A stretch of 64,000 bases of DNA from positions 111,750 to 175,749 of the forward strand of contig NZ_AJLL01000061.1 of assembly GCF_000317225.1 (NCBI RefSeq). Reading direction: 5' to 3'. The position numbers and the translations under genes are program-made. The notes under the pieces were generated by a model. It was given only the letters and a program-made list of their open reading frames with translations. It did no database searches and was not told the origin of the DNA. The stretch comes from Fischerella thermalis PCC 7521. Its GTDB lineage: Bacteria > Cyanobacteriota > Cyanobacteriia > Cyanobacteriales > Nostocaceae. Positions 56,026 to 64,000 of this stretch are shown in pieces. Each line of letters opens with the position of its first letter. Positions within the stretch are counted from its first letter, which is position 1.

Positions 56026-57051
56026 CTACCTCACTAGCGGGGCGACTTTGTTCAAAAATCGAATCAACTCATACATCGAGTTTTGTTCCGACACAGCACC
56101 GTTGTACCTCACCTGCCAAAAAACTTTTTCACTTGTAGATATCACCTCTATACAAAGCTGGGAATTGCTATCTGATACCACAACAAATCCAGCTCGTTGC
56201 AAACCACGCTTTGTCCACATTACTTTCATACCCTCACCTAAAAGACTAACTTTGCCACGAATCGGTGTATGGAGATGAAACTCACCAGTGTATACGTCAA
56301 ATTCCACACCTTCGCTCTGAAAAGCTTCAGTAAATACACCAGTTAAAACTAAATCTTCCGGTGCGCCGATATGTAGAAAACCACCTTCTGTTAGAAGCCA
56401 AACTTTATCAGCAAGGCGCAAAGCTAAATCCAAATCGTGAGTTGAAAGCAAAATCGCCTGATTTGTTTCTCTCACCAAACACCGCAATAATTGCATAATC
56501 TCCACACGGCGGGGTAAATCCAAAAAAGCTGTTGGTTCATCTAATAGCATTAAAACAGGTTCTTGTGCTAAAGCCCGCGCAATCATGATTTTTTGGCGTT
56601 CACCATCGCTGAGTTCACTAACATTGCGCTTTGCTAAATCTGTAGCTCCTACACTTTCAATTGCCCATTTAACTATTTTTTCATCTTTAGAAGTTAACTT
56701 TCCCCACCAATCAGTGTAAGGATAGCGCCCCATTGCTACCAAAGCGTAAGCTGACAATATTCCGACCTCAACTTTCTCAGTGAGTATTAAACTTAGACGC
56801 TTTGCTAATTCCTGCGGTGCTAACTTGTAAATGTCCTTTCCTTGAAGTTGCACTTTACCTTTGATGGGGGGTTGTATTCCCGCCAAGGTTCGCAGCAAAG
56901 TAGATTTCCCCACCCCATTTGCACCCAGCAAGCAGACGAGTTCACCTGTGTTTAGAGATGCAGAAATATCAGATGCAACAATGCGAGTAGCACGCCGTGA
57001 TCTTTTGTAACCAATAGTTAGGTTACTCGTATGGAGAATCACATCATTCAT
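56026..57051 (-). CDS. btuD: Cobalamin-type ABC transporter ATP-binding protein
   Basis: 341 residues of the FecE/BtuD family: Walker A LLGANGVGKSTLLR (residues 41-54), signature VSELSDGERQKIMIARAL, Walker B PVLMLLDEPTAFLDLP, switch His in ILLSTHDLDLAL. A C-terminal extension of about 90 residues (VWQVRYNG-like, ending ELIRFLNKVAPLVR) goes beyond the minimal 250-residue ATPase. Its ATG overlaps the permease stop by 4 bases (57048-57051). Last gene of the riboswitch-led operon, so B12 or another corrinoid is the likely cargo. Confidence 0.9.
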   Translation of the reverse strand: MNDVILHTSNLTIGYKRSRRATRIVASDISASLNTGELVCLLGANGVGKSTLLRTLAGIQPPIKGKVQLQGKDIYKLAPQELAKRLSLILTEKVEVGILSAYALVAMGRYPYTDWWGKLTSKDEKIVKWAIESVGATDLAKRNVSELSDGERQKIMIARALAQEPVLMLLDEPTAFLDLPRRVEIMQLLRCLVRETNQAILLSTHDLDLALRLADKVWLLTEGGFLHIGAPEDLVLTGVFTEAFQSEGVEFDVYTGEFHLHTPIRGKVSLLGEGMKVMWTKRGLQRAGFVVVSDSNSQLCIEVISTSEKVFWQVRYNGAVSEQNSMYELIRFLNKVAPLVR

Positions 57052-58154
57052 TTGGGAAAAGATGTGCGAGAATTACGACGCAAAATTACCCAAGTCACAA
57101 CCGGAGTACCTATCAAAGCAGTCACAGAATTTAGAGGTAATATCGTTTGACGAACTGCAAGCTGTGACAGTAAATCTGCAATTAACGCGCTTATTGCTCC
57201 CATAAAGATAACAGCAGGGATCAAGACTCGATGTTCTGAAGTGTTGAACAAACTGCGACAAAGGTGAGGAATTGCTACACCTAAAAAAGCGATCGGACCA
57301 CAAAAAGCGGTAATCGCACCTGCTAAAATAGAGGCACTGGTAATAATCCAGAATCTTGCTTGTTGCACGCCTAAACCGAGACTACGAGCATAAGCTTCAC
57401 CAAGAAGTAAGGCATTTAAAGGTTTAGATAGCATTACCGAAATCAACAATGCTAAGAGTACAACAGGCGCTAAGACTAACATTTGTCGCCACGTTACACC
57501 AGCAAAACTACCGAAAGTCCATTGTAAGTATGATTGGATTTGCTGAGTTTCACTAAAATGCAGCAAAATACTAACAACAGCACTGGTTGCATAACCAAAT
57601 AATAATCCCAAAATCAGCAGTGTCATTGTATCTTGGACACGGCGAGCAACTAGTAATACTAATCCTAAAACTAATGCTGCACCTAGACTGGCTGCCACCA
57701 CTAAACTAAAATCACCTATTATTCCTAAGTCTTTAAATAACACACCCACACCAGTAATATTTGCTGTTAGTACCACTAGCGCTACTCCTAAAGCAGCACC
57801 AGAACTAATTCCTAACACAAATGGCCCTGCTAATGGATTTCTAAATAGGGTTTGCATTTGTAATCCACTTACTCCTAAAGCAGCACCGGCGAAAGTTGCA
57901 GTTAAGGCTTTGGGTAAGCGAAATTTGAAAATAATAGTAGTCCAAGTTGCTTTTTCTGCTTGTCCTCCTAATAGTATGGTGACAACTTGTTGAATGGGAA
58001 TTTGGACTGAGCCTAATGCTAAGTCTAGTAAAAAGGCTAAAATTAAACCTGTGAGTAGGGTAAAAAAAATTAGAGGGTTTATTTCTAAGACTTTTGGGAT
58101 TTTTGTTGATGAAAAGTTTTTGAATTTATGCTTGATTGGGAACATGATCAACAC
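57048..58154 (-). CDS. btuC: Cobalamin-type ABC transporter permease (FecCD family)
   Basis: 368 residues with about ten membrane segments. Typical FecCD/BtuC features are TIIFKFRLPKALTATFAGAA, LGVSGLQMQTLFRNPLAGPF, VLGISSGAALGVAL and GPIAFLGVAIPHLCRSLF. The N-terminus has about 30 extra cytoplasmic residues (PIKHKFKNFSSTKIP). Overlaps btuD by 4 bases and follows the binding-protein gene by 53 bases. Iron-siderophore permeases are similar; the B12 assignment rests on the upstream riboswitch. Confidence 0.9.
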   Translation of the reverse strand: MLIMFPIKHKFKNFSSTKIPKVLEINPLIFFTLLTGLILAFLLDLALGSVQIPIQQVVTILLGGQAEKATWTTIIFKFRLPKALTATFAGAALGVSGLQMQTLFRNPLAGPFVLGISSGAALGVALVVLTANITGVGVLFKDLGIIGDFSLVVAASLGAALVLGLVLLVARRVQDTMTLLILGLLFGYATSAVVSILLHFSETQQIQSYLQWTFGSFAGVTWRQMLVLAPVVLLALLISVMLSKPLNALLLGEAYARSLGLGVQQARFWIITSASILAGAITAFCGPIAFLGVAIPHLCRSLFNTSEHRVLIPAVIFMGAISALIADLLSQLAVRQTILPLNSVTALIGTPVVTWVILRRNSRTSFPK

Positions 58155-58207
58155 TAATTAGGAATCTTTCTAAATTCACACTAGATATAAGTCATGTTAA
58201 ATTACTA

Positions 58208-59419
58208 TTATTTTTCAAGTTTCCGGTAGTAAACTAGCTGATGATTGGGTAATATTTCTGGATGTAAAATTTTAATTAAGTCAGATAAGACGATATCAGG
58301 GTTGCTGGTTCCGCTTTCCCAGTAGTCGTTACCACCACTATTATTGACACGAGCGTTGTTATTATAAACATTACCTGTTTTTACGGCTGCAAAATTAGCA
58401 TAGCGATTATCTTCAGATATTACATCTTTTAAACTTTGCCAAGATTGACTAAGATTAAGCCAGTAATCTGCACTTGCAGCACGTTGAAAAACATTTTCAA
58501 ATGATAAAGGCTTACTACCAGAAGAATTATCTGCACAAAGATAGTTAGAACCTGCATCAGCTAAATATTTCGCTACATAACTTTGACATCCTGGTATATA
58601 CCAGACACCTTTAAAATTGAATCCTGTAAAGACAGTTGGACGATTTTTAACAGATTTTGTTTTGGAAGCGATATTTTCGTATTTGGTAGAGATTTGATTA
58701 AAGGTTTTTTGAGCAATATTTTCTTGATTAAAAAACAAAGCAGTAAATTTCAACCATTCTGCATGTCCAAGTGGAGATGTTTCCATATACTCGGCGTTAA
58801 TTGCTACTTTTAAACCGGCTTCTATTAACTTATGATGACTATCTATTTGTGGATTTCCTACTCCATAAGTCATGATTAAATCTGGATTTAATTCTAAGAT
58901 TTTTTCGATGTTTATACTCTCACTATTACCAACCTCTGCTACTTTACCAGCTTTTATCTTCTGGATAACTTCTGGTGTGTTTACTCTTTTTGTATCGCTG
59001 ACACCGATAAGCTTATCGACTAATCCTAACTTTGCAAAATGTGGTAAATGAGTTGTAGAAAGTGAAACGACTGTATTTATAGGTACTGTAATTATTTGGC
59101 TTGATTGAAAATTCTTTGGTGCGGGTGTTCCACATTGTACTAAAATATATTGAAAACCTGTCTTTGCATTTTGCCAAGGATTTTTGACTGTTACTAGTTT
59201 ATAGTTTTTGTGATATTCCACATCAAAGCCTGTGGCATAATTTATAGTAACTTTGTCAGGAAAGTAGTCGATGTTATGATTATAATTGTGGACGCATCCT
59301 TTAGTGTCTTTTGATGTAGTAATAGTTGTACGATGACAAGCGATCGCCAAAATAGCAATCAATAAAAATTGACACAAATATATCAAAACTTTGGCTTGGC
59401 GAAATATTATTATTTTCAT
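58208..59419 (-). CDS. btuF: Cobalamin-type ABC transporter substrate-binding lipoprotein
   Basis: 403 residues. N-terminal lipoprotein signal (YLCQFLLIAILAIAC, lipobox AIAC). FecB/BtuF-type domain: STTHLPHFAKLGLVDKLIGV, NIEKILELNPDLIMTYGVGN and SADYWLNLSQSWQSLKDVIS. It is longer than E. coli BtuF (about 250), with an added N-terminal segment (DKVTINYATGFDVEY, NPWQNAKTGFQYILVQCGTP) common to large cyanobacterial homologues. Delivers ligand to the permease encoded downstream. Confidence 0.88.
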   Translation of the reverse strand: MKIIIFRQAKVLIYLCQFLLIAILAIACHRTTITTSKDTKGCVHNYNHNIDYFPDKVTINYATGFDVEYHKNYKLVTVKNPWQNAKTGFQYILVQCGTPAPKNFQSSQIITVPINTVVSLSTTHLPHFAKLGLVDKLIGVSDTKRVNTPEVIQKIKAGKVAEVGNSESINIEKILELNPDLIMTYGVGNPQIDSHHKLIEAGLKVAINAEYMETSPLGHAEWLKFTALFFNQENIAQKTFNQISTKYENIASKTKSVKNRPTVFTGFNFKGVWYIPGCQSYVAKYLADAGSNYLCADNSSGSKPLSFENVFQRAASADYWLNLSQSWQSLKDVISEDNRYANFAAVKTGNVYNNNARVNNSGGNDYWESGTSNPDIVLSDLIKILHPEILPNHQLVYYRKLEK

Positions 59420-59463
59420 CTGAAAATTTTGCAGAAATAACTACATTATTGATTTGTAGTTAT

Positions 59464-60336
59464 TTAAACCGATTCTGGTGGATAGGAATTAGTAACTACT
59501 TTTTTACCTTGAACCAAATGTTCTTTGACAATTGTTTCGGCGACATTTGGCTGAACGCGAGTGTACCAAGTTCTATCCTCTGAATAAAATACTACAGGGC
59601 CAAGTTTACAAACTTCCAAACAGCCAGATGTTCTCACTTCTATATCTAAACCTGCTTTTTCAACTGCTGCTTTGATTGCGTCAAAAGTAGGCTTCCAGTT
59701 TTGAGAAGGAAGACAACGGCTAGAAGTACAAACAGATATATATGGATGCTTTAAGGGATTTTTAGAAAACGGAATTGGCTTTTTACCTAACACATAAATA
59801 TCTCGCAGTTCTTCATAAAGAACTAATTTCGATAAGTTTGGTTTTCCTTCTGGTAATAAATTTTCTTCTTCAACATACGGATTAGGTAAGAAGATTGTCA
59901 TCAAATTTTCGCCTGCACCATTCCAAAAATCAATTCCCCAACTTCTCGGATTTCCTTCTGCATTAAAACGTCGATAAAAAGCAGCACGATTAACTTGACG
60001 CTGTTGCCTTAATTCTAGTGGTGTTTTACAATGAGGACCACCCAAATTTGCTTCAATACATAAGTGAAGATGCCAACCTTCCGTTACTACAGTCAGATAT
60101 CCATCATAAAGAATGCAAATTTTAGGTGCAGCAGTAAATTCTAATTCCAACACACCACCTTGGACAATGTGTCCTACTCCTACTTGGTGCCAATTATCCT
60201 GAAATAATGTGTAAAGTAGTGGCGATAAAACATCGCAACTGCAATCAAAATCCTCATATTCTATATAACCGCCTGTTGGTGAAGGTTCGGTTACGGTATG
60301 ATGTAATGGTGTTACCCAAAGATTAAATTCACTCAT
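59464..60336 (-). CDS. Two-domain [2Fe-2S] ferredoxin-like protein in the B12 operon
   Basis: 290 residues. The N-terminal domain (1-190) is unfamiliar: it contains FDCSCDVLSPLLYTLF, WHLHLCIEANLGGPHCKTPL and FNAEGNPRSWGIDFWNGAGE, with His and Cys residues that could bind a ligand or metal. The C-terminal domain (198-290) is a thioredoxin-like [2Fe-2S] ferredoxin with four cysteines C203, C208, C239 and C243 (SVCTSSRCLP, TSGCLEVCKLGP). The gene lies between the TonB receptor and the binding protein in a riboswitch-led operon. A redox role in corrinoid handling, such as reduction or removal of the upper ligand after import, is inferred from location only. Confidence 0.8.
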   Translation of the reverse strand: MSEFNLWVTPLHHTVTEPSPTGGYIEYEDFDCSCDVLSPLLYTLFQDNWHQVGVGHIVQGGVLELEFTAAPKICILYDGYLTVVTEGWHLHLCIEANLGGPHCKTPLELRQQRQVNRAAFYRRFNAEGNPRSWGIDFWNGAGENLMTIFLPNPYVEEENLLPEGKPNLSKLVLYEELRDIYVLGKKPIPFSKNPLKHPYISVCTSSRCLPSQNWKPTFDAIKAAVEKAGLDIEVRTSGCLEVCKLGPVVFYSEDRTWYTRVQPNVAETIVKEHLVQGKKVVTNSYPPESV

Positions 60337-60376
60337 GGCAATTTTGATTTTGAGTTATTTATATCTAAAATGAAGT

Positions 60377-60410
60377 CATCTGTGTGCATCGCCTTGCACA
60401 GTGGTCAATT
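60377..60410. repeat. Single arm of repeat family B
   Basis: tcatctgtgtgcatcgcctt followed by gcacagtggtcaat, nearly identical to the right arm at 33229-33263. No partner arm nearby. Confidence 0.55.
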
Positions 60411-60457
60411 TCCAAAACATAAACTTTGTCATAGTTTTAATTCACCTCAGCTATCAT

Positions 60458-62515
60458 CTAAAAACTTGAACTTAAACCAATTTGAAAAACTCTACCTGCA
60501 TCAGGATAACCAGGAAATAATTGATATCGCTGATTAAAAATATTATCTACACTACCAGTAAATACTAAATTATTATTTAGTGGCACTCGAATTTTCAAAT
60601 CAAAAGTAGTATATCCAGGTAAGGATTCTGTATTAGTATTGTTGGTTGGATATGCGCCGAGGGAATGCATGAGTATTCCCATATATAATCCTGCTGGTGT
60701 TTCATAAGAAATTCCTAAATTCAAACTATCTGCACCAGCAAACCTTAATTCATTTCCTTCTTCCGCAGAGTTAGCACTTGATAATATGCGTGGGTTATTA
60801 AGTGTATAATTGACAAAACCATAGATATTTTTTGCAAATTGTACATTCAAAACAGCTTCAATTCCTGTGGTACGAACTAAGCCGATATTTTCATAAGTAC
60901 CTACAGGAACTACAAAGTTATAAGCAATTAAATCTGAGATAGTATTGCTGAAGTAGGTTAAGCGTAATAAACCAAAGTTCCAAAGTTTCTGGTCAATCCC
61001 AATATCATAGCTATCACCTTTTTCAGGTTTCAAATCTGGATTTCCAACAAAGCTAGAACCTCTAGCATATAAATTAAAAAGAGTTGGAGCGCGGAAATTC
61101 CGAATATAATTAGCTCTGAGGGTAGTAGAGTCAGTCAGTACTAGTTTTGCACCTACACTTGGTGATGTAAATGAGCCATTTGTTAAACTACTAAAATCTT
61201 GGCGTAAGCCAAAGTTCATCGTGAAATCAGGAGTAAAATTAATTTCATATCTCGCAAACAGCGCTCCTTGAGAGATGCTATCGTCATAACTAGTTGTTTT
61301 TTGATCAGTTAAATAGTTGAAAGTGCTGTTACGCGCTGAAGTATTACGGTAATCAAAGCCGTATACTAAAACTTGATTTTTAGCAAAGTTCCAACTATGC
61401 TGTGCTTGAATTCCGTAGGAATTTTGCTCGTTGTCATATCGCGCCGAAAATGAAGCACCACTATCAAAACGGGTATTCAGAAAATCTGCGTAAAGTTTAG
61501 CTGTAAGTAGAGAATCGTTTCCCGAACCTAATTTTGAGTTCCAGGTTAAATCAGTCAGAACTTGGTCTGTGTATTTGCGATCGCGCTCCGTTAAGGAGTT
61601 AAAATAACCTTGTCCAAACAGAGGTTCAGGAATGGGAACGCCTCCCGGTACTCCCTGTTCTTTTCCTAAATATAAGCTTGAGAGGATGAGGGTATTGCGT
61701 TTACCTAAATTCGCTTCTAACTTGACATTGAAGTTGTTGTAGAGAACATCATTATTTTTCCTGGTTCCTTCAAAGTCAGCTTCTGGAATCGCAAAAGGAT
61801 AATTATTTTCGGCTTGGATGCGATTATATCCCAAAACCCAACCGATATCACCTGATTTCCCGCTATTGTTAATAGTCTGCTGATTGAGTCCATATGCACC
61901 AAAAGTAACACCTGCTTGCGTTGTCACTTTCTCGGTGGGACGACGAGTGATAATACTAATCACACCTCCGATTGCAGAGGAACCGTAAAGGGTAGAACCT
62001 CCTCCAGGTAAAACTTCTATTCGTTTAATAATGTTGCTGGTAATTTCGGAAAGGTCAAAACTACCGCCACCAAGGTTGTTAATCGGTCTACCATCAAGTA
62101 AAATCAATACTTGTTCGGAGTTTGAACCCCGAATAAATTGACCACTTAAGGCATTTACTTCCGTCCCAACTGTCCCATCAGGTAAAATACCAGGAAGGAA
62201 ACGCAACGCTTCTCTGACATTGCGCGCCCCCTGGGCTTCGATTTCTTCACCTGTAATCACATATACTGGTCGGGTGGAATCTCTGACTGTCCCTTCGCGA
62301 CGAAAGGGAGAGAAAACAGGCTGATTCAATAGTGTGTCGATGACTGTCAGTTCAATATCTGGTTCTTGTTCATCTGTATTTTGGGCAAATTTTTCTGGTT
62401 GTGGAATTTCGACCGCACACACAGCATAGTTCCACAGTATCAAAGTTGTCATTGCACCTATGCTACACGCAATGACCCTTACCGCCCAACGGCAATTAAA
62501 GAGAATATTTCGCAT
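60458..62515 (-). CDS. btuB: TonB-dependent outer-membrane receptor, BtuB type
   Basis: 685 residues. Leader segment (WAVRVIACSIGAMTTLILW), then a TonB-box region (PDIELTVIDTLL), plug domain (RPVYVITGEEIEAQGARNVR, LILLDGRPINNLGGG, IKRIEVLPGGGSTLYGSSAI) and a 22-strand barrel. The chain ends in Phe within FQIGLSSSF, the usual outer-membrane signal. The cobalamin riboswitch directly upstream indicates B12 or cobinamide as ligand. Barrel length and plug match BtuB-like receptors. No tonB or exbBD genes are nearby. ATG 62515, with GAGG seven bases upstream. Confidence 0.9.
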   Translation of the reverse strand: MRNILFNCRWAVRVIACSIGAMTTLILWNYAVCAVEIPQPEKFAQNTDEQEPDIELTVIDTLLNQPVFSPFRREGTVRDSTRPVYVITGEEIEAQGARNVREALRFLPGILPDGTVGTEVNALSGQFIRGSNSEQVLILLDGRPINNLGGGSFDLSEITSNIIKRIEVLPGGGSTLYGSSAIGGVISIITRRPTEKVTTQAGVTFGAYGLNQQTINNSGKSGDIGWVLGYNRIQAENNYPFAIPEADFEGTRKNNDVLYNNFNVKLEANLGKRNTLILSSLYLGKEQGVPGGVPIPEPLFGQGYFNSLTERDRKYTDQVLTDLTWNSKLGSGNDSLLTAKLYADFLNTRFDSGASFSARYDNEQNSYGIQAQHSWNFAKNQVLVYGFDYRNTSARNSTFNYLTDQKTTSYDDSISQGALFARYEINFTPDFTMNFGLRQDFSSLTNGSFTSPSVGAKLVLTDSTTLRANYIRNFRAPTLFNLYARGSSFVGNPDLKPEKGDSYDIGIDQKLWNFGLLRLTYFSNTISDLIAYNFVVPVGTYENIGLVRTTGIEAVLNVQFAKNIYGFVNYTLNNPRILSSANSAEEGNELRFAGADSLNLGISYETPAGLYMGILMHSLGAYPTNNTNTESLPGYTTFDLKIRVPLNNNLVFTGSVDNIFNQRYQLFPGYPDAGRVFQIGLSSSF

Positions 62516-62544
62516 CTGTACCTCGCAGATGGGTGTATGTTTTT

Positions 62545-62690
62545 TTACCTCTGGCGGGCATTCTGACTAAGAGACAATCTTGTTAGTCTCATCACAGCTG
62601 CGGGACAGCATCGGACTTACACCGAATTTTCCCCGTTACCTCTGATGGCTGTGCCCCATCAGAACCAAGGTCTGCCTGTAAATTAACATG
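62545..62690 (-). promoter_or_regulatory. Cobalamin (AdoCbl-type) riboswitch
   Basis: The minus strand carries the hallmark order of the cobalamin aptamer: aattcggtgtaagtccgat, then gctgtcccgcagctgtgatg, then agtcagaatgcccgcc (B12 box), preceded by a gatggggcacagccatcaga stem. It ends about 35 bases before the TonB receptor start. No terminator with a U-tract lies between aptamer and ATG, so control is probably at translation initiation. Exact boundaries are approximate. Confidence 0.92.
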
Positions 62691-62980
62691 CTCGTATATC
62701 AAATGTAAATTAAGAATTGTTGCATTTAGGTTTGTAGAGCGATCGCTCAAGACATCTTTTACAATTTCTGGGTTAACAGCGAGCTAAATTTCTTCGTTCA
62801 ATAATGGATTTGTTGTCATATTTCTACTCCTCCACAGGTAGATGTTTTCACATCACAAACAAGAGTGCATCTCAACTGAAGCGAGATGGAAACACGAGAA
62901 GCAGCCTTAACTTCTGTGGATTGTACAACTAATTGTAATAATAATTATTTTAGTTTCAAGATGGGTGGGTTGGCGATCGC
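62691..62980. other. Promoter region of the B12 operon and spacer
   Basis: About 290 AT-rich bases between the riboswitch and the NRPS/MFS relic; both minus-strand. It should contain the promoter of the btu operon. Open frames here (for example 62886-63125 plus) are shadows. Confidence 0.5.
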
Positions 62981-63793
62981 TTATATGTATTTAATCGCTA
63001 GCATAGTCAGCATTCCCATCACGACAAACAACAAAGCAATACCGTATCCTCGACCAAAACCAATGAATTTGCCGACGCTTCCAGCTAATAACCCTGTAGG
63101 GGTAAGTAATGGCTCGAAAACTTGATCGGCTAATGGCCCTGCAATCAGATAAGCAAGCGGTAAAGATACCAAGGCGAGCATACTTCGCACAGCAAATACC
63201 CGTCCCTGGACAGCAGGTGCGACTTTGCTCTGCCAGATGGCTTGACTTATATAGTCTAAATGAGCAAGGGCATTGGCTCGATGATTTAGCTGTTGGTAAG
63301 TTAGAGACGCGACATGTCGCGTTTCTACATCTGCAAAGACGATGGCGATCGCATCAGGATGTTGTGCTGCGATCGGCTCAAAGTGTTGATGGATACAGCA
63401 GTCTTGGGGATATTGGGTAGCGGTATTATTCCACTCCACAAGTAACATCTGCCGTTGGCGATCGCCCAAAAGACATTGAGATTCGTAATGTGCCAACGGC
63501 TGTGCAGACATTGCTGTCAGCGTTTCTGTAAAATAACTGCCAATAGTCTCTAACTGAGCATGAGTTATTTGTGTCAAATCACACTCTAAATCGAGTTGTA
63601 TACACTCTGAGGCATGATTGAGATTAAACTCAGACCGCAACGTAAAATGAGTTTCACCAAAACCCCTCGCCCCCAGAATTTCCAAATCTTTGAAACTTTG
63701 CAAACTCTCATAAACATGAAAGTGAGTGTAATTAAAGACAGTTTCAACCAGGGGCTGGAGAGCCTGAAAACCGGTCAGGGGAAATCGGGACAT
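62981..63793 (-). pseudogene. NRPS condensation/adenylation fragment fused to an MFS tail
   Basis: An uninterrupted 270-codon frame joins two unrelated pieces. The first 175 or so residues are the end of an NRPS condensation domain (VETVFNYTHFHVYESLQ, QMLLVEWNNTATQYPQ) and the first helix of an adenylation domain (IHQHFEPIAAQHPDAIAIVF, LTYQQLNHRANALAH). From about residue 180 it becomes the last third of an MFS exporter of the type found in NRPS clusters (VAPAVQGRVFAVRSMLALVS, LPLAYLIAGPLADQVFEPLL). A deletion removed everything between. A 29-nt palindrome (63300-63328) also sits in frame in the adenylation part (ETRHVAS). Not functional as an NRPS. Confidence 0.8.
63300..63328. repeat. Palindrome inside the NRPS relic
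   Basis: Arms gttagagacgcgaca / tgtcgcgtttctac, of the same type as the palindrome at 23068-23096, with different central bases. It adds about seven residues in frame. Confidence 0.65.
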
Positions 63794-64000
63794 CTAAAAA
63801 GCCGATTTCCGGTTTATCTGTGGTGTGGTGACTCACCACCCAACGGGCTAGTTTTGTGGTGACACAACCTGCTAATTTTTGCTTCCAAAAGTTTTGAGAT
63901 TTAGGCGATCGCAATGATAAAATTTTTGTTATTAAAAAATAATATTTAATACTGACCAAATAGTAGATTTATTATGCTTCTCAAAAAACATAAAAAAACT
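63794..64000. other. Unassigned edge region
   Basis: 207 bases with two small inverted repeats (gaaatcgg / ccgatttc at about 63781-63810 and gtggtgactcaccac at 63825-63839). They may be the remains of an insertion or the breakpoint upstream of the NRPS relic. No gene seen. Confidence 0.35.

Overview
The window reads as chromosome of a filamentous, heterocyst-forming cyanobacterium (Nostocales). Supporting signs are the fraC-fraD-fraE filament-integrity operon, an acidic-N-terminus group 1 sigma factor, a one-helix high-light-inducible protein, a CAAD/CURT1-like thylakoid protein, a decayed heterocyst-type DevBCA exporter, many GCGATCGC (HIP1) octamers, and spacers full of the short repeats typical of Nostoc relatives. 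I see no phage, complete insertion sequence, rRNA or CRISPR array. One tRNA (Leu, CAG) is present.

Layout. 1-5.1 kb: 5'-part of a GAF/histidine kinase whose first GAF looks like a cyanobacteriochrome, a glycolate-oxidase-type flavoprotein, a Uma2 protein and a TetR regulator. 5.1-5.95 kb: collapsed devB-devA relic. 6.1-16.4 kb: informational core (miaA, gyrB, a 1.8 kb leader, sigA, hli, gyrA/parC-type gene, DivK-like receiver). 16.6-25.9 kb: TPR protein, subtilase with a membrane tail, small proteins, a deleted metallophosphoesterase, CAAD protein, and a tandemly duplicated CobO. 26.3-28.9 kb: fraCDE. 29-40.4 kb: pentapeptide-repeat protein, broken DUF981 gene, mtnP, DUF790 nuclease, murT, a ThiF-like E1 with a small acidic partner, SpoU methyltransferase, tRNA-Leu, murA, M48 protease. 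40.5-44.5 kb: phosphonate/phosphite-type ABC importer with an extra lipoprotein and two fused permeases. 44.6-54.7 kb: Prx-Grx hybrid, cation antiporter with UspA tails, large secreted repeat protein, GHL10-type hydrolase between two copies of a 138-bp element, site-2 protease. 54.8-64 kb: accessory and decaying segment with orphan HicB, fragments of a siderophore-type MFS and an NRPS/MFS chimera, and an intact cobalamin-riboswitch-controlled uptake operon (TonB receptor, Fe-S protein, binding protein, permease, ATPase).

Two themes stand out. First, several mobile-looking short repeat families sit in the spacers, and pieces of them also appear in frame inside genes (miaA, the gene at 45.4-45.9 kb, the NRPS relic). 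Second, many genes are decaying by internal deletion or homopolymer frameshift (devBCA, metallophosphoesterase, DUF981, phnE 5' end, hicA, RhtX-like MFS, NRPS).

All identifications come from reading the sequence and from memory of protein families; no database search was run.
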